Of a stretch of 36,728 nt of DNA, positions 23,187-31,852 are shown piece by piece (the first letter of the stretch is position 1; each line of letters begins with the position of its first letter). The stretch is from assembly GCA_937983015.1 (NCBI GenBank), contig CALKAK010000071.1:1-36728 (forward strand), written 5' to 3'. Both the position numbers and the translations under genes were made by a program. The notes beneath the pieces are model-generated. The model did no database searches, was not told the DNA's origin, and saw nothing but the letters and a program-made list of their open reading frames with translations. This DNA is from an uncultured Bacillaceae bacterium. Lineage in GTDB: Bacteria > Bacillota > Bacilli > Bacillales > Caldibacillaceae.

Positions 23187-23852
23187 ATGCTACTGTATTT
23201 TTTGTTAATTCTCGTGATTCCTTTGCTCGCGAGCGGCTTAGTACAGAGCACCTACAGGAAATATAAGAATTATGCCGCATCGAGCGGGTTGACCGGTTAT
23301 GAAGTTGCAAGAAAAATTCTTGATGCTAATGGTCTCTATGACGTGAATATAGAAGAAGTCCATGGGGTTTTAAGTGACCACTACGATCCTCACACGAAAA
23401 CGGTCCGTCTATCATCGGATAATTTCCATGGGCGTTCACTATCCGCCGTTGCCGTAGCTGCTCATGAAGTCGGTCATGCCCTTCAAGATCAACAGGATTA
23501 TGCGTTCTTACGTCTGCGTTCCAGTCTTGTCCCGGTCGCAAGCTTCGGTTCACAAGCAGCGTATATTTTGATCCTCATCGGTTTGATTTTCCGAATGACC
23601 AATCTTGCCCTTCTGGGGATTATTTTCATGGCTTTTGCCGTTGCCTTTCATATCGTTACGTTGCCCGTTGAATTCAATGCTTCAAGCCGGGCGATGACCC
23701 AGGTCGTTCAGCTAGGGATCATTGGACCACAAGAAGCAGGCGGAGCAAAAAAGGTGTTAGGAGCAGCAGCCTTCACTTATGTGGCAGCTGCACTCGTTGC
23801 CTTGCTGGAACTCTTGCGTTTTATTATGATTTTTGCCGGCCAGGATGATTAA
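23187..23852 (+). CDS. membrane zinc metallopeptidase, YugP-like
   Basis: The 221-residue protein has the zinc-peptidase motif HEVGH (in AAHEVGHALQD) flanked by hydrophobic segments at both ends, and the conserved block EEVHGVLSDHYDPHTKTVRLS. It matches the YugP (Zn_peptidase_2) family, whose substrates are mostly unknown. TAGGAGGGG precedes the ATG. B. subtilis 168 has yugP far from this locus and none between ypjB and ypjC, though an insertion here occurs in some relatives. It is closed by a bidirectional terminator shared with ypjC. Confidence 0.9.
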   Translation: MLLYFLLILVIPLLASGLVQSTYRKYKNYAASSGLTGYEVARKILDANGLYDVNIEEVHGVLSDHYDPHTKTVRLSSDNFHGRSLSAVAVAAHEVGHALQDQQDYAFLRLRSSLVPVASFGSQAAYILILIGLIFRMTNLALLGIIFMAFAVAFHIVTLPVEFNASSRAMTQVVQLGIIGPQEAGGAKKVLGAAAFTYVAAALVALLELLRFIMIFAGQDD

Positions 23853-23897
23853 AAAACGGCTTTCTGATCAAGTGCGATCAGAAAAGCCGTTTTTTTA
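23853..23897. terminator. bidirectional terminator between metallopeptidase gene and ypjC
   Basis: A 16-bp stem with one bulged A, built from 23851-23869 and 23876-23896 around loop AAGTGC, has A residues on its left and T residues on its right. It therefore works for both the plus-strand peptidase gene and the minus-strand ypjC, whose stops flank it. Confidence 0.9.
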
Positions 23898-23948
23898 TTT
23901 TGCCGAAGAAAAGTAAATGATTTTTATACTTAATGTGCTGCTTGCTAT

Positions 23949-24821
23949 TTATTGAATCAACGGTTTTTTGTTTTCGTCTAAAGTGAATCCTTCACCTAAC
24001 ACCTCATGAACGTACGTAATCGAAACGAAGGCTTCCGGATCGATTTCATCGATCAAATTTTTCAATTCGTTGATTTGGCGTTTCGGGACGACACAGTATA
24101 GAACTTTTTTCTTCTCACGGGAATAAAATCCCATTCCTTGAAAAATGGTGACCCCCCGATTCATTTGCTTGGTAATTTTTGCGCCAATTTCCTTATACTT
24201 GTCTGATACGATGAAAGCTCCCCTGGCCTCATAAGCACCTTCCTGAATAAAATCAATGATTTTCGAGGCGATAAAGACCGAAACTAGAGTATAGATCGCC
24301 TGTCTGACGGTTAAATAGGTGAGTAGTGAAACCGTGATTACGATCGCATCGAAAGCGAGCATAGCCCGTCCCATCGGCCAACCGGCATAATGATGGAGAA
24401 GCCGGGTGATGATATCGGAACCGCCGGTTGTCCCTCCTGCACGGAAAATGATTCCGAGCCCGGTACCAACAAAAAGACCTGCCAGCAAACTTGCCAGAAT
24501 GAGATCTTCTTCTAAATCGATCATCAGGGGATATTGTTGAAAAACTTCTAGAAATAAAGAAACGGCAATAGTACCGAATATGGTATAAATAAAAGTGGGC
24601 CGGGTAAAAAACTTCCAACCGGCGATAAATACGGGAATATTTAAAATGATATTAGTGACGGCAGGATTCCAACCAAATAAAAAATAGAGTAATAAAGTGA
24701 TTCCGGTAAAACCACCTTCAGCGAGATTGTATTGCATATTAAAATGGACAAGCCCGAAAGAGAAAATGGCGGCACCGATAAAAATTTTAACGAAGCTAGA
24801 GAAGTTCATCCGAACTGGCAT
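23949..24821 (-). CDS. ypjC: YitT-family membrane protein YpjC
   Basis: The 290-residue protein has five or six transmembrane helices followed by a cytosolic DUF2179 domain (from about residue 210: GAFIVSDKYKEIGAKITKQ and FVSITYVHEVLGEGF), the hallmark of YitT-type proteins. FTGITLL and GLGIIFRAGGTTGGSDII are recognisable. Although the frame is open to 24947, the ATG at 24821 is used: AAAGGATGG lies just upstream, the length equals B. subtilis YpjC, and a sigma-A promoter sits inside the longer frame. Function is unknown; transport is often suggested. It is the only full gene on the minus strand here. Confidence 0.9.
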   Translation of the reverse strand: MPVRMNFSSFVKIFIGAAIFSFGLVHFNMQYNLAEGGFTGITLLLYFLFGWNPAVTNIILNIPVFIAGWKFFTRPTFIYTIFGTIAVSLFLEVFQQYPLMIDLEEDLILASLLAGLFVGTGLGIIFRAGGTTGGSDIITRLLHHYAGWPMGRAMLAFDAIVITVSLLTYLTVRQAIYTLVSVFIASKIIDFIQEGAYEARGAFIVSDKYKEIGAKITKQMNRGVTIFQGMGFYSREKKKVLYCVVPKRQINELKNLIDEIDPEAFVSITYVHEVLGEGFTLDENKKPLIQ

Positions 24822-24872
24822 AAACATCCATCCTTTATAATGTATGTGAAATGATTTCCGAGGACCCAACTT

Positions 24873-24901
24873 ATTATACTGAACAACCAAGGGTTTCGCA
24901 A
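24873..24901 (-). promoter_or_regulatory. sigma-A promoter for ypjC
   Basis: On the minus strand TTGCGA (24901-24896) and a perfect TATAAT (24878-24873) are separated by 17 bases, about 50 bases upstream of the chosen ypjC start. Confidence 0.72.
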
Positions 24902-25074
24902 ATGGTTCCGGATATTCATGGTGATGAAACAAATGAACTCCTTTCATAATGCCTGTGAAAATATGCTACAAAAAGAATGGAAAAAGATTCCTCAATCAAG
25001 TAACATAAGAAACAGGACGTATTTCTTCCGTTTCGTATAAGGAAAACAGCCGCTTTTCATCGAGGTGATAAGAA

Positions 25075-25419
25075 ATGCGCGAAAAAACGATGGCCGAGCT
25101 TCAGCGAGAAGTAGATGCGTACATATCCCAGTTCAAGGAGGGGTATTTTAGTCCGCTCGCTTTAGTTGCACGTTTAGCGGAAGAACTCGGTGAACTCGCG
25201 AGGGAAATTAACCATCATTTTGGTGAAAAACCGAAAAAGACTACGGAACCCGAAAAAACCATTGAAGAGGAAATCGGCGATTTATTGTTCGTATTAATCT
25301 GTCTGGCAAACTCCCTCGATATCGATTTAACCGAAGCCCACGACTTTGTGATGGAAAAGTTCCGTACCCGAGACCGCGATCGCTGGACAAGAATAGAGGT
25401 GGAAGATGGCAATGAGTGA
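25075..25419 (+). CDS. ypjD: MazG-like nucleotide pyrophosphohydrolase (YpjD)
   Basis: A 114-residue all-alpha protein with the metal-binding motifs EELGEL (about residues 42-47) and EEIGDLLF (about 64-71) of the MazG superfamily, which cleaves nucleoside triphosphates to monophosphates and pyrophosphate. The start QREVDAYISQFKEGYFSPLALVARL matches B. subtilis YpjD. GAGGTGATAAG lies before the ATG. Its carboxy end overlaps dapB by eight bases, so the two genes are translationally coupled. The true substrate is unknown. Confidence 0.88.
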   Translation: MREKTMAELQREVDAYISQFKEGYFSPLALVARLAEELGELAREINHHFGEKPKKTTEPEKTIEEEIGDLLFVLICLANSLDIDLTEAHDFVMEKFRTRDRDRWTRIEVEDGNE

Positions 25420-26218
25420 AACGATTAAAATCGTAATCGCCGGTCCGAGAGGAAAGATGGGATCGGAGGCGGTGAAAATGGTTACCGCAAGAGAAGGCTT
25501 TTCTCTCGTCGGTGTCATAGATGTGGAAAATGATGGGAAAACTTTACATGAGGTAGACACACGATTCACCGGTGTCCATTGCCCTGTTTTTACTGATATA
25601 GAGCGGTGCCTTACGGAAACAAGACCGGATTGTCTTGTCGATTTTACGGTTGCTGATGCCGGCTTTATTCACGCCCGTACCGCTTTAGAACATGGGGTAA
25701 GACCGGTCGTCGGTACGACAGGTTTTTCTGAAGCACAGTTAAAAGAACTGGAACAACTTGCTAATGATAGCAAGATCGGTTGCATTATCGCACCGAATTT
25801 TGCGCTCGGTGCTGTTTTGATGATGAAATTTTCGCAAATGGCGGCAAAATATTTTTCTGATGTGGAAATTATCGAACTGCATCATGATGAAAAACGGGAT
25901 GCCCCGAGCGGCACGGCCGTTAAAACCGCGGAAATGATCGCTAATGTACGTGAGGAGAAAAAACAGGGGCACCCGGACGAGTGGGAAAAAATCCCCGGCT
26001 CTCGCGGTGGAGATTATTCCGGCATGCGAATCCACAGTGTACGCTTACCCGGACTGATCGCCCATCAGGAAGTCATCTTCGGTTCCAGAGGAGAAACGCT
26101 GACCATTCGTCATGATTCTTATGACCGTGTCTCTTTTATGACCGGTTTAAAACTATCCATCGAAAGTGTCATGACACTCGATCGTTTCGTCTACGGTCTT
26201 GAAAATCTATTATTTTAA
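25412..26218 (+). CDS. dapB: 4-hydroxy-tetrahydrodipicolinate reductase
   Basis: Reduces the DapA product with NAD(P)H in the lysine and diaminopimelate pathway, which also feeds peptidoglycan and spore dipicolinate. The nucleotide motif VIAGPRGKMG lies near the start. The substrate block ELHHDEKRDAPSGTAVKTAEMI and VGTTGF and APNFALGAVLMMKF are intact. ATG at 25412 is chosen for spacing from AGGTGG (25397-25402), giving 268 residues as usual (about 267); an in-frame ATG at 25406 is possible. It overlaps ypjD and is followed by mgsA. Confidence 0.97.
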   Translation: MSETIKIVIAGPRGKMGSEAVKMVTAREGFSLVGVIDVENDGKTLHEVDTRFTGVHCPVFTDIERCLTETRPDCLVDFTVADAGFIHARTALEHGVRPVVGTTGFSEAQLKELEQLANDSKIGCIIAPNFALGAVLMMKFSQMAAKYFSDVEIIELHHDEKRDAPSGTAVKTAEMIANVREEKKQGHPDEWEKIPGSRGGDYSGMRIHSVRLPGLIAHQEVIFGSRGETLTIRHDSYDRVSFMTGLKLSIESVMTLDRFVYGLENLLF

Positions 26219-26250
26219 CGAGCACATGTATACGGAAGGAGACTTTTCCC

Positions 26251-26685
26251 ATGAATATAGCTTTAATTGCCCATGATCGTAAAAAAGATGATATCGTTCG
26301 CTTTGCCCTGGCCTATAAAGAAATATTGGCCAAACATGATCTTTACGCAACGGGTACCACCGGGAAAAAAATTCAAGAGGCTACCGGTTTATCCGTTCAC
26401 CGTTTCCAGTCCGGCCCCCTTGGCGGGGATCAAGAAATCGGTGCGATGATCGCTAAAAACGAAATGGATATCGTGATCTTCTTTCGTGACCCCTTAACGG
26501 CACAACCACACGAACCAGATATTTCCGCCCTCATGCGGCTTTGCGATGTCTACAACGTGCCTCTTGCCACGAACATGGGAACGGCGGAAGTACTGATTCG
26601 TGGTCTTGAACGTGGAGATATTAACTGGCGCACGGTATTGCGCGGAAATAAACTAGAATTCAATCTTTACAAAGATATGAAATAG
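26251..26685 (+). CDS. mgsA: methylglyoxal synthase
   Basis: Converts dihydroxyacetone phosphate to methylglyoxal and phosphate, bypassing lower glycolysis. The fold marks IALIAHDRKKDD, GTTGKKI, SGPLGGDQEIGA and FFRDPL are all present, with the catalytic aspartate expected in GGDQ. GGAAGGAGA precedes the ATG. The 144 residues are slightly longer than usual (about 137). In B. subtilis bshB1 and bshA follow; here a terminator and then cca follow directly. Confidence 0.97.
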   Translation: MNIALIAHDRKKDDIVRFALAYKEILAKHDLYATGTTGKKIQEATGLSVHRFQSGPLGGDQEIGAMIAKNEMDIVIFFRDPLTAQPHEPDISALMRLCDVYNVPLATNMGTAEVLIRGLERGDINWRTVLRGNKLEFNLYKDMK

Positions 26686-26697
26686 TGATGTTTCAAG

Positions 26698-26724
26698 GCA
26701 ATCGGAAATCCGATTGCTTTCTTT
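26698..26724 (+). terminator. terminator after mgsA
   Basis: GCAATCGG (26698-26705) and CCGATTGC (26710-26717) form a perfect 8-bp stem with loop AAAT, followed by TTTCTTT. It separates ypjD-dapB-mgsA from cca-birA. Confidence 0.9.
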
Positions 26725-26810
26725 ACTGACCTTGCAATAGTTAAAGTGCCTTCCACTTTAAAAAGTCGGTTTTGTAAAACCAGATTCCAAGGTAGAAAGG
26801 GGGAAGTATC

Positions 26811-27995
26811 ATGCATCAGGTCTTTCTGAAAGCTGTACCGATCTTGGAGAAAATTGAAAAAGCCGGGTATGAAGCCTATTTCGTCGGTGGCTCTGTTCGG
26901 GATTATTTATTAGGGAAAGACATCGATGACGTGGATATTGCAACGAGTGCCTTACCGGAAGAAGTGAAAGCGATATTTCCGAAAACCGTTGATGTCGGTA
27001 TTGAACACGGGACGATTCTCGTTTTATATAAAGGCACTGCATATGAAGTAACCACATTTCGAACTGACGGAGAATATAAAGATTTCCGGCACCCGGAGCG
27101 AGTGACCTTTATCCGCTCTCTGCACGAAGACCTAAAGAGACGGGATTTTACCATGAATGCCATCGCCATGGACAAAACGGGGAAAATCATTGATCCCTTT
27201 AACGGGAAACAAGATTTAACCGATAAGCGAATTCGTACCGTTGGTAAAGCGGAGGAGCGGTTTCAGGAAGATGCCTTGCGAATCATGCGAGGAGTACGGT
27301 TTGTAAGTCAACTCGGTTTTGAAATGGAAGAGGCAACGTATCGGGCGCTAGAAGAATACGCACCGTTATTGAGCCATATTGCAGTAGAACGGATTTATGC
27401 GGAGTTTAGCAAGCTTTTAGAAGGAGAGTTTCTGAGCAAGGCCTTAACCCTGCTGGTGGATGCCAGGATCCATCATTATTTGCCGGAACTTGCTGAATAT
27501 GAAAAGGAAATAAAAAAAGTCGCTGAACTTTGTGAGGCGACTCGCCTGGGCGAAGAAGAACTGTGGGCATTGCTACTCTATTTATGCAATCCTAAAAATG
27601 ATGAAAAATTTTTGCGTGCCTGGAAAATGCCGGTTAAAAAAATCCGCGAAATCCGTGATATTAAGGCGGCCGTCTTGCGGCGCGAAAAAGAAGACTGGTC
27701 CGAGGAAATGCTTTATCGAACGGGGCTTAAAATCGCTATACAAGCGGAGAAAGTATATCGGACATTAAAACGAATACCCTTTAGTGGTTTTCCCCAAAAA
27801 CTTGAGGCCCTTTATGAAAGTTTAGCCATCCACAATCGAAAAGAGCTGGCGATCACAGGATACGATCTCATGCAGTGGTACAACAAAAAAAGCGGCCCCT
27901 GGATTAAAGAGATGCTGGAAAACATTGAACGGGCAGTATTAAATCGTGAGGTGGAAAACGACAAGGCCCGGATTAAGGAGTGGCTTCAACCATGA
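26811..27995 (+). CDS. cca: CCA-adding enzyme (tRNA nucleotidyltransferase)
   Basis: Adds or repairs the CCA end of tRNAs without a nucleic-acid template. The catalytic head has FVGGSVRDYLLG, the metal-binding DVDIAT, and the class II block RRDFTMNAIAMD, followed by DALRIMRGVRFVSQLGF. Length (394) is normal. GGGGGAAG precedes the ATG. The stop overlaps birA by four bases, so the two genes are co-translated. The 5' region (26720-26810) contains a TAAAGTG/CACTTTA hairpin (26742-26760) but no clear promoter. Confidence 0.96.
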   Translation: MHQVFLKAVPILEKIEKAGYEAYFVGGSVRDYLLGKDIDDVDIATSALPEEVKAIFPKTVDVGIEHGTILVLYKGTAYEVTTFRTDGEYKDFRHPERVTFIRSLHEDLKRRDFTMNAIAMDKTGKIIDPFNGKQDLTDKRIRTVGKAEERFQEDALRIMRGVRFVSQLGFEMEEATYRALEEYAPLLSHIAVERIYAEFSKLLEGEFLSKALTLLVDARIHHYLPELAEYEKEIKKVAELCEATRLGEEELWALLLYLCNPKNDEKFLRAWKMPVKKIREIRDIKAAVLRREKEDWSEEMLYRTGLKIAIQAEKVYRTLKRIPFSGFPQKLEALYESLAIHNRKELAITGYDLMQWYNKKSGPWIKEMLENIERAVLNREVENDKARIKEWLQP

Positions 27996-28942
27996 CGATA
28001 AACCGGGCAGCCATCGAGCAATTGCTACTCGAGCACGGCTGGGTTGCAAAATATCGATTAGAACAAAACATCTTTTCACAAATCATAAAAGAGCTTAGGA
28101 AAGACGGGTACGTAATTGAAGAAAAACCTGATCGTTATCAGCTAATCGCGATTCCGGATCAGCTCCGTTCCCGCGAATTTACCCGCGAACTTGTAACGGA
28201 AAAAATTGGGCAGGATGTTTTCTTCTACGATGAAGTAACTTCTACCCAGGATATTGCGAAAAAAATGATTACCCATGGCATTGCGACAGAAGGGATGTTA
28301 ATCGTCAGTAAACGGCAAACAAAAGGGAGAGGGCGCTTAAAACGTGAATGGCATTCAGAAGAGGCTAAAGGAATTTGGGCAAGTTTAATCGTTTTTCCTG
28401 ATGTTGCCCCGCAGAAACTCCCGCTTTTCACATTATTAACGGCAGTCGCCATCTCCAGGACTCTTGAAGGAACGACGGGCATTTCCCCCGAGATTAAATG
28501 GCCAAATGATCTACTAGTCGGTGGAAAAAAACTCTGTGGTATTCTGACGGAACTCGTCAATTTGCCCGGGCAATTGCCGGCTCTTATTATTGGGTTCGGA
28601 ATCAATGTCAGTCAAAGACAGGAAGATTTTCCCTCCGAATTAGTGGAAAAAGCGACATCTTTATTTATCATTACGAAAAAGGAATGGGATCATTTGGCAT
28701 TGCTTCGTTCGTTTTGCGCCCAGTTTGAAAAACAGTATCACGTTTATAAAACGGAAGGTTTTGCCCCGATCAAATCATTATGGGAACAATATTGTGTATC
28801 GCTCGGGAAAACGATCACTGCGAAAACCGTAACCGGTGATTTTACGGGGGAGGCGCTAGGGATCGACCACGAGGGAGCTTTGCTTCTTAAACTGAACGAT
28901 GGCCATATTAAACGAATTTATTCAGCGGATATTGAGATATGA
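27992..28942 (+). CDS. birA: biotin-[acetyl-CoA carboxylase] ligase with shortened DNA-binding domain
   Basis: Attaches biotin to acetyl-CoA carboxylase. The biotin/ATP loop GRGRLKREW lies at residues 112-120, KWPND at 169-173, and the C-terminal SH3-like part ends KLNDGHIKRIYSADIEI. In bifunctional BirA the amino end is a winged helix that binds the biotin operator; here the region WVAKYRLEQNIFSQIIKELRKDGY lacks about seven residues, including the recognition helix (see findings). The ATG at 27992 follows AGGAGTG (27976-27982). The 316 residues are about nine fewer than B. subtilis. In B. subtilis panBCD follows; here dinG comes next. Confidence 0.93.
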   Translation: MTINRAAIEQLLLEHGWVAKYRLEQNIFSQIIKELRKDGYVIEEKPDRYQLIAIPDQLRSREFTRELVTEKIGQDVFFYDEVTSTQDIAKKMITHGIATEGMLIVSKRQTKGRGRLKREWHSEEAKGIWASLIVFPDVAPQKLPLFTLLTAVAISRTLEGTTGISPEIKWPNDLLVGGKKLCGILTELVNLPGQLPALIIGFGINVSQRQEDFPSELVEKATSLFIITKKEWDHLALLRSFCAQFEKQYHVYKTEGFAPIKSLWEQYCVSLGKTITAKTVTGDFTGEALGIDHEGALLLKLNDGHIKRIYSADIEI

Positions 28943-29024
28943 TCAGTCGTGATTTTTATAGATTATAATAAATATCACATGAATCAAGTAAATGTTTGAG
29001 TGGAAGCAATACGAGGTGTCTTCT

Positions 29025-31760
29025 TTGAAAAAATTTGTCGTTGTCGATCTTGAAACAACAGGAAATTCTCCAAAAAAAGGGGACCGGATCATTCAGTTCG
29101 CAGCGGTCTCCATTGTTGGTGGTAAGATCACGAATACATACTCAACATATATTGATCCGGAAATTCCGATCCCGTCGTTTATTACCGAATTAACCGGGAT
29201 TACCGACGAAGATGTGGCTCAAGCACCGATTTTCTATGAGGTGGCGGAAGAGATCTTTCGATTGTTGGACGGTCATATTTTCGTTGCCCATAACGCTCAT
29301 TTTGACTGGAATTTTTTACAAGAAGAATTTCACATGAACGGTTTTCCTAATGCCAGATGTCGATTAATCGATACGGTGGAGATGACACGTATTCTCATGC
29401 CAACCATGGAAAGTTATCGACTAACCGATATCGCGGAATATGCCGGTCTAGAACATGACCGTCCCCATCAAGCGGATAGCGATGCACTTGTCACCGCCCG
29501 CTGGTTTCTTACTTTATTAGATAAAGCGGCTTCTCTCCCTTATCAAACATTACAACAGTTACAACGCCTGGCAAAAGGTTTGAAAACGGATCTTTCCCTG
29601 GTCTTTCGGGAACTGATTTTACAAAAAACCGCCGAAGATGATGATCTAGCGGAAGAGTGGACGAAGTATAAGAACCTGGTGATTCGAAAATTTCCTGATC
29701 AGGATGAAAATGAAACTCTTGAAGATGGGAAGCGTTCTCCAGTATTCGTAATGGATCAATTCATCAATGGCGGCTCTTACGAAAACGATCTTGCGGAAAT
29801 GGTCGAGCATGTTTATAGCATCTTGAACCAGAATGAATTCTCCTTGATCGAAGTCGATCCCCTTCTAGATAAAACGGCGGGTTATCTGATTCCAGCGATG
29901 ATGTTTTCCAAACAAAAACAAAAGACGGTCGTCATATCCACACACACAACCGCACGTCAGGAGGCTTTAGTGGAAAAGGAAATACCGGAGATCGAACGTC
30001 GCCTGGAATTACCGGTGAAAGCCTGCCTATTGAAAGGAAAAGGGCATTATCTCGATCTACAAAAATTTAACGCGATCCTCATGGAAGAGGAAGAACATTA
30101 TGATGAAACGTTGGCAAAAATGCAAATTCTTGTCTGGTTACTTGAGACGACAACCGGTGATAAAAGTGAATTAAATCTGTCTAGTGGCGGCGAATTGTTC
30201 TGGAAAAGGATCAATGCTTTATCGGCAAGACGTAGCGAGAAACTCCAGGACCGTATCGATTTTTATGAGCGTGCACTTTTAAAAGCGCGGAATGCCCATA
30301 TCATCGTGACCAATCACCATTTTTTAATGTATCATCTTACGAGCGATGAAAATGTATTGCCGGATTTCGATCATTTGATCATCGATGAGGCACACCAATT
30401 CGAACGGGATGTGGCCCGTTATTTCGGCCATTCGCTCGGTTTCCAACAAATAAAATTTCTCCTCGGAAGAATCGGGAACCGGGGACAACCGCGTCTATTG
30501 CAACAATTGGTCACCATGAATAAAAGACATCAGCTGCCATTTCCGATCACGAGTGAAGAACTAGAAAAAGGAATACAGGAGTTCTCGGACAAAATCGATG
30601 AATTTTTCCAGCTCGCTTACTCCTTCATGCAACGTACCGGGAAAAATAACCTCCTTTGCAACTTTACAACGATTCCCGAACTTGGTTACGGTTGGGAACG
30701 ATTATATGCAGCGTTTCAGCACTTATTCCGCGCTCTCGAAACGATTCATTGGCACATTGAAGAGATTTTCCCGTCTTTATCCGTAAAAGAGCGGATGCTC
30801 ACCGATGACCTCGCTCTAATTGTTGAGGAATTACGAAAGATCGAACAATTGCATGAGGATCTTATGGACAAACAGTCCAGCCGCATCGTTTGGATCGAAA
30901 GTAATGGTCAGTCCCTCGCTTCCGCACGTCTTTTTAGTGAACCGGTCTTTATCGGGAACGATCTAAAGGATATCGTTTATTACCGGTTAAAAAGCGTCGT
31001 TTTCGTTTCGAACACGCTGACGATCGATCGGTCCTTCACCTTCGTTCGTAACGAGTTAGGTCTGGATGAATTTCCCGTTGTAACAAAACAATTTTTCTCC
31101 AGGAGTGAACCGGAAAAGGCAAAAGTTTATAATATGGTCGATGTACCGGATATCAAGGGAGTAACGGAGGAAGATTTTATACAAGAAATCGCCAAATACA
31201 TTACGACGATCGCTGAAGCGGTGAAGGGACGCCTTCTCGTTTTGTTCCCCTCTCGGGAGATGGTGCAAAAAACGTTTCAGGAAATCAGGAAAAGTCCCGC
31301 TTTAGACGATTATGTATTATTGGCTCAGGGGGTCACAGCGGGGAGTCCACGGCGTTTGTTAAAACAATTCACCCGCTTTCAAAAAGTCATGTTATTCGGT
31401 GCCAATGTTTTCTGGGACGGTCTCGATTTCACCGATATACACCTTGATGCGCTCATAGTCGTACGCCTTCCTTTCATGCCACCCGATCACCCGGTTCACC
31501 GTGGGAAAACCGCACGGCTCAAGAGAATGGGGAAAAACCCCTTTTACAATTATTCTTTACCGGTAGCCGTTTTACGTTTTAAACAAGGGTTCAATCATCT
31601 CCTAACCGGCGATCCGAAAAAGCGGTTATTTATCATTTTAGACCCACGTGTTCATACGAAAGCTTACGGACGCTACTTTCTCGATTCAATCCCGTTAAGG
31701 GAAGTGGGCAATTTGACATTACCAGAACTTTATTTTTCATTGAAAAAAGAAAAAAATTAA
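29025..31760 (+). CDS. dinG: DinG-type exonuclease/helicase-like protein with eroded ATPase motifs
   Basis: The 911-residue protein starts with a DEDDh 3'-5' exonuclease domain: DLE at residues 8-10, HNAHFDWNF in the middle and HQADSD at the end of the block. A superfamily 2 helicase-like part follows, with DEAH at residues 454-457. The Walker A region reads VDPLLDKT (residues 277-284) where relatives have a glycine-rich GxGKT, and motif VI reads QGFNHLL (854-860) where QGxGRxIR is expected. The TTG start at 29025 is set by GAGGTG (29013-29018). Staphylococcal DinG is known to work mainly as a nuclease. The helicase activity here is probably lost. Confidence 0.93.
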   Translation: MKKFVVVDLETTGNSPKKGDRIIQFAAVSIVGGKITNTYSTYIDPEIPIPSFITELTGITDEDVAQAPIFYEVAEEIFRLLDGHIFVAHNAHFDWNFLQEEFHMNGFPNARCRLIDTVEMTRILMPTMESYRLTDIAEYAGLEHDRPHQADSDALVTARWFLTLLDKAASLPYQTLQQLQRLAKGLKTDLSLVFRELILQKTAEDDDLAEEWTKYKNLVIRKFPDQDENETLEDGKRSPVFVMDQFINGGSYENDLAEMVEHVYSILNQNEFSLIEVDPLLDKTAGYLIPAMMFSKQKQKTVVISTHTTARQEALVEKEIPEIERRLELPVKACLLKGKGHYLDLQKFNAILMEEEEHYDETLAKMQILVWLLETTTGDKSELNLSSGGELFWKRINALSARRSEKLQDRIDFYERALLKARNAHIIVTNHHFLMYHLTSDENVLPDFDHLIIDEAHQFERDVARYFGHSLGFQQIKFLLGRIGNRGQPRLLQQLVTMNKRHQLPFPITSEELEKGIQEFSDKIDEFFQLAYSFMQRTGKNNLLCNFTTIPELGYGWERLYAAFQHLFRALETIHWHIEEIFPSLSVKERMLTDDLALIVEELRKIEQLHEDLMDKQSSRIVWIESNGQSLASARLFSEPVFIGNDLKDIVYYRLKSVVFVSNTLTIDRSFTFVRNELGLDEFPVVTKQFFSRSEPEKAKVYNMVDVPDIKGVTEEDFIQEIAKYITTIAEAVKGRLLVLFPSREMVQKTFQEIRKSPALDDYVLLAQGVTAGSPRRLLKQFTRFQKVMLFGANVFWDGLDFTDIHLDALIVVRLPFMPPDHPVHRGKTARLKRMGKNPFYNYSLPVAVLRFKQGFNHLLTGDPKKRLFIILDPRVHTKAYGRYFLDSIPLREVGNLTLPELYFSLKKEKN

Positions 31761-31791
31761 CGAAGTCCTTATAAACGCGACAAGCTTTTCT

Positions 31792-31800
31792 TGATATAAT
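31792..31800 (+). promoter_or_regulatory. extended -10 promoter before ypmB-aspB
   Basis: TGATATAAT at 31792-31800 is a TGn-extended perfect -10 element, 52 bases before the ypmB start. No good -35 lies at the usual distance, which extended -10 promoters tolerate. Confidence 0.6.
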
Positions 31801-31852
31801 ACTGGTTAAGGTCGAGAAATCTGACTTGGTAAGAAAGCTGGGGAAGAATTTT

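Noticed and set aside
24822..24947. 42-codon amino extension of ypjC
   Set aside because: A good sigma-A promoter lies inside it, and the shorter form has a site and equals the known length.
26742..26760. TAAAGTG/CACTTTA hairpin as a terminator before cca
   Set aside because: It is followed by an A run, not T, so it is not a plus-strand terminator; a real one lies at 26698-26724.
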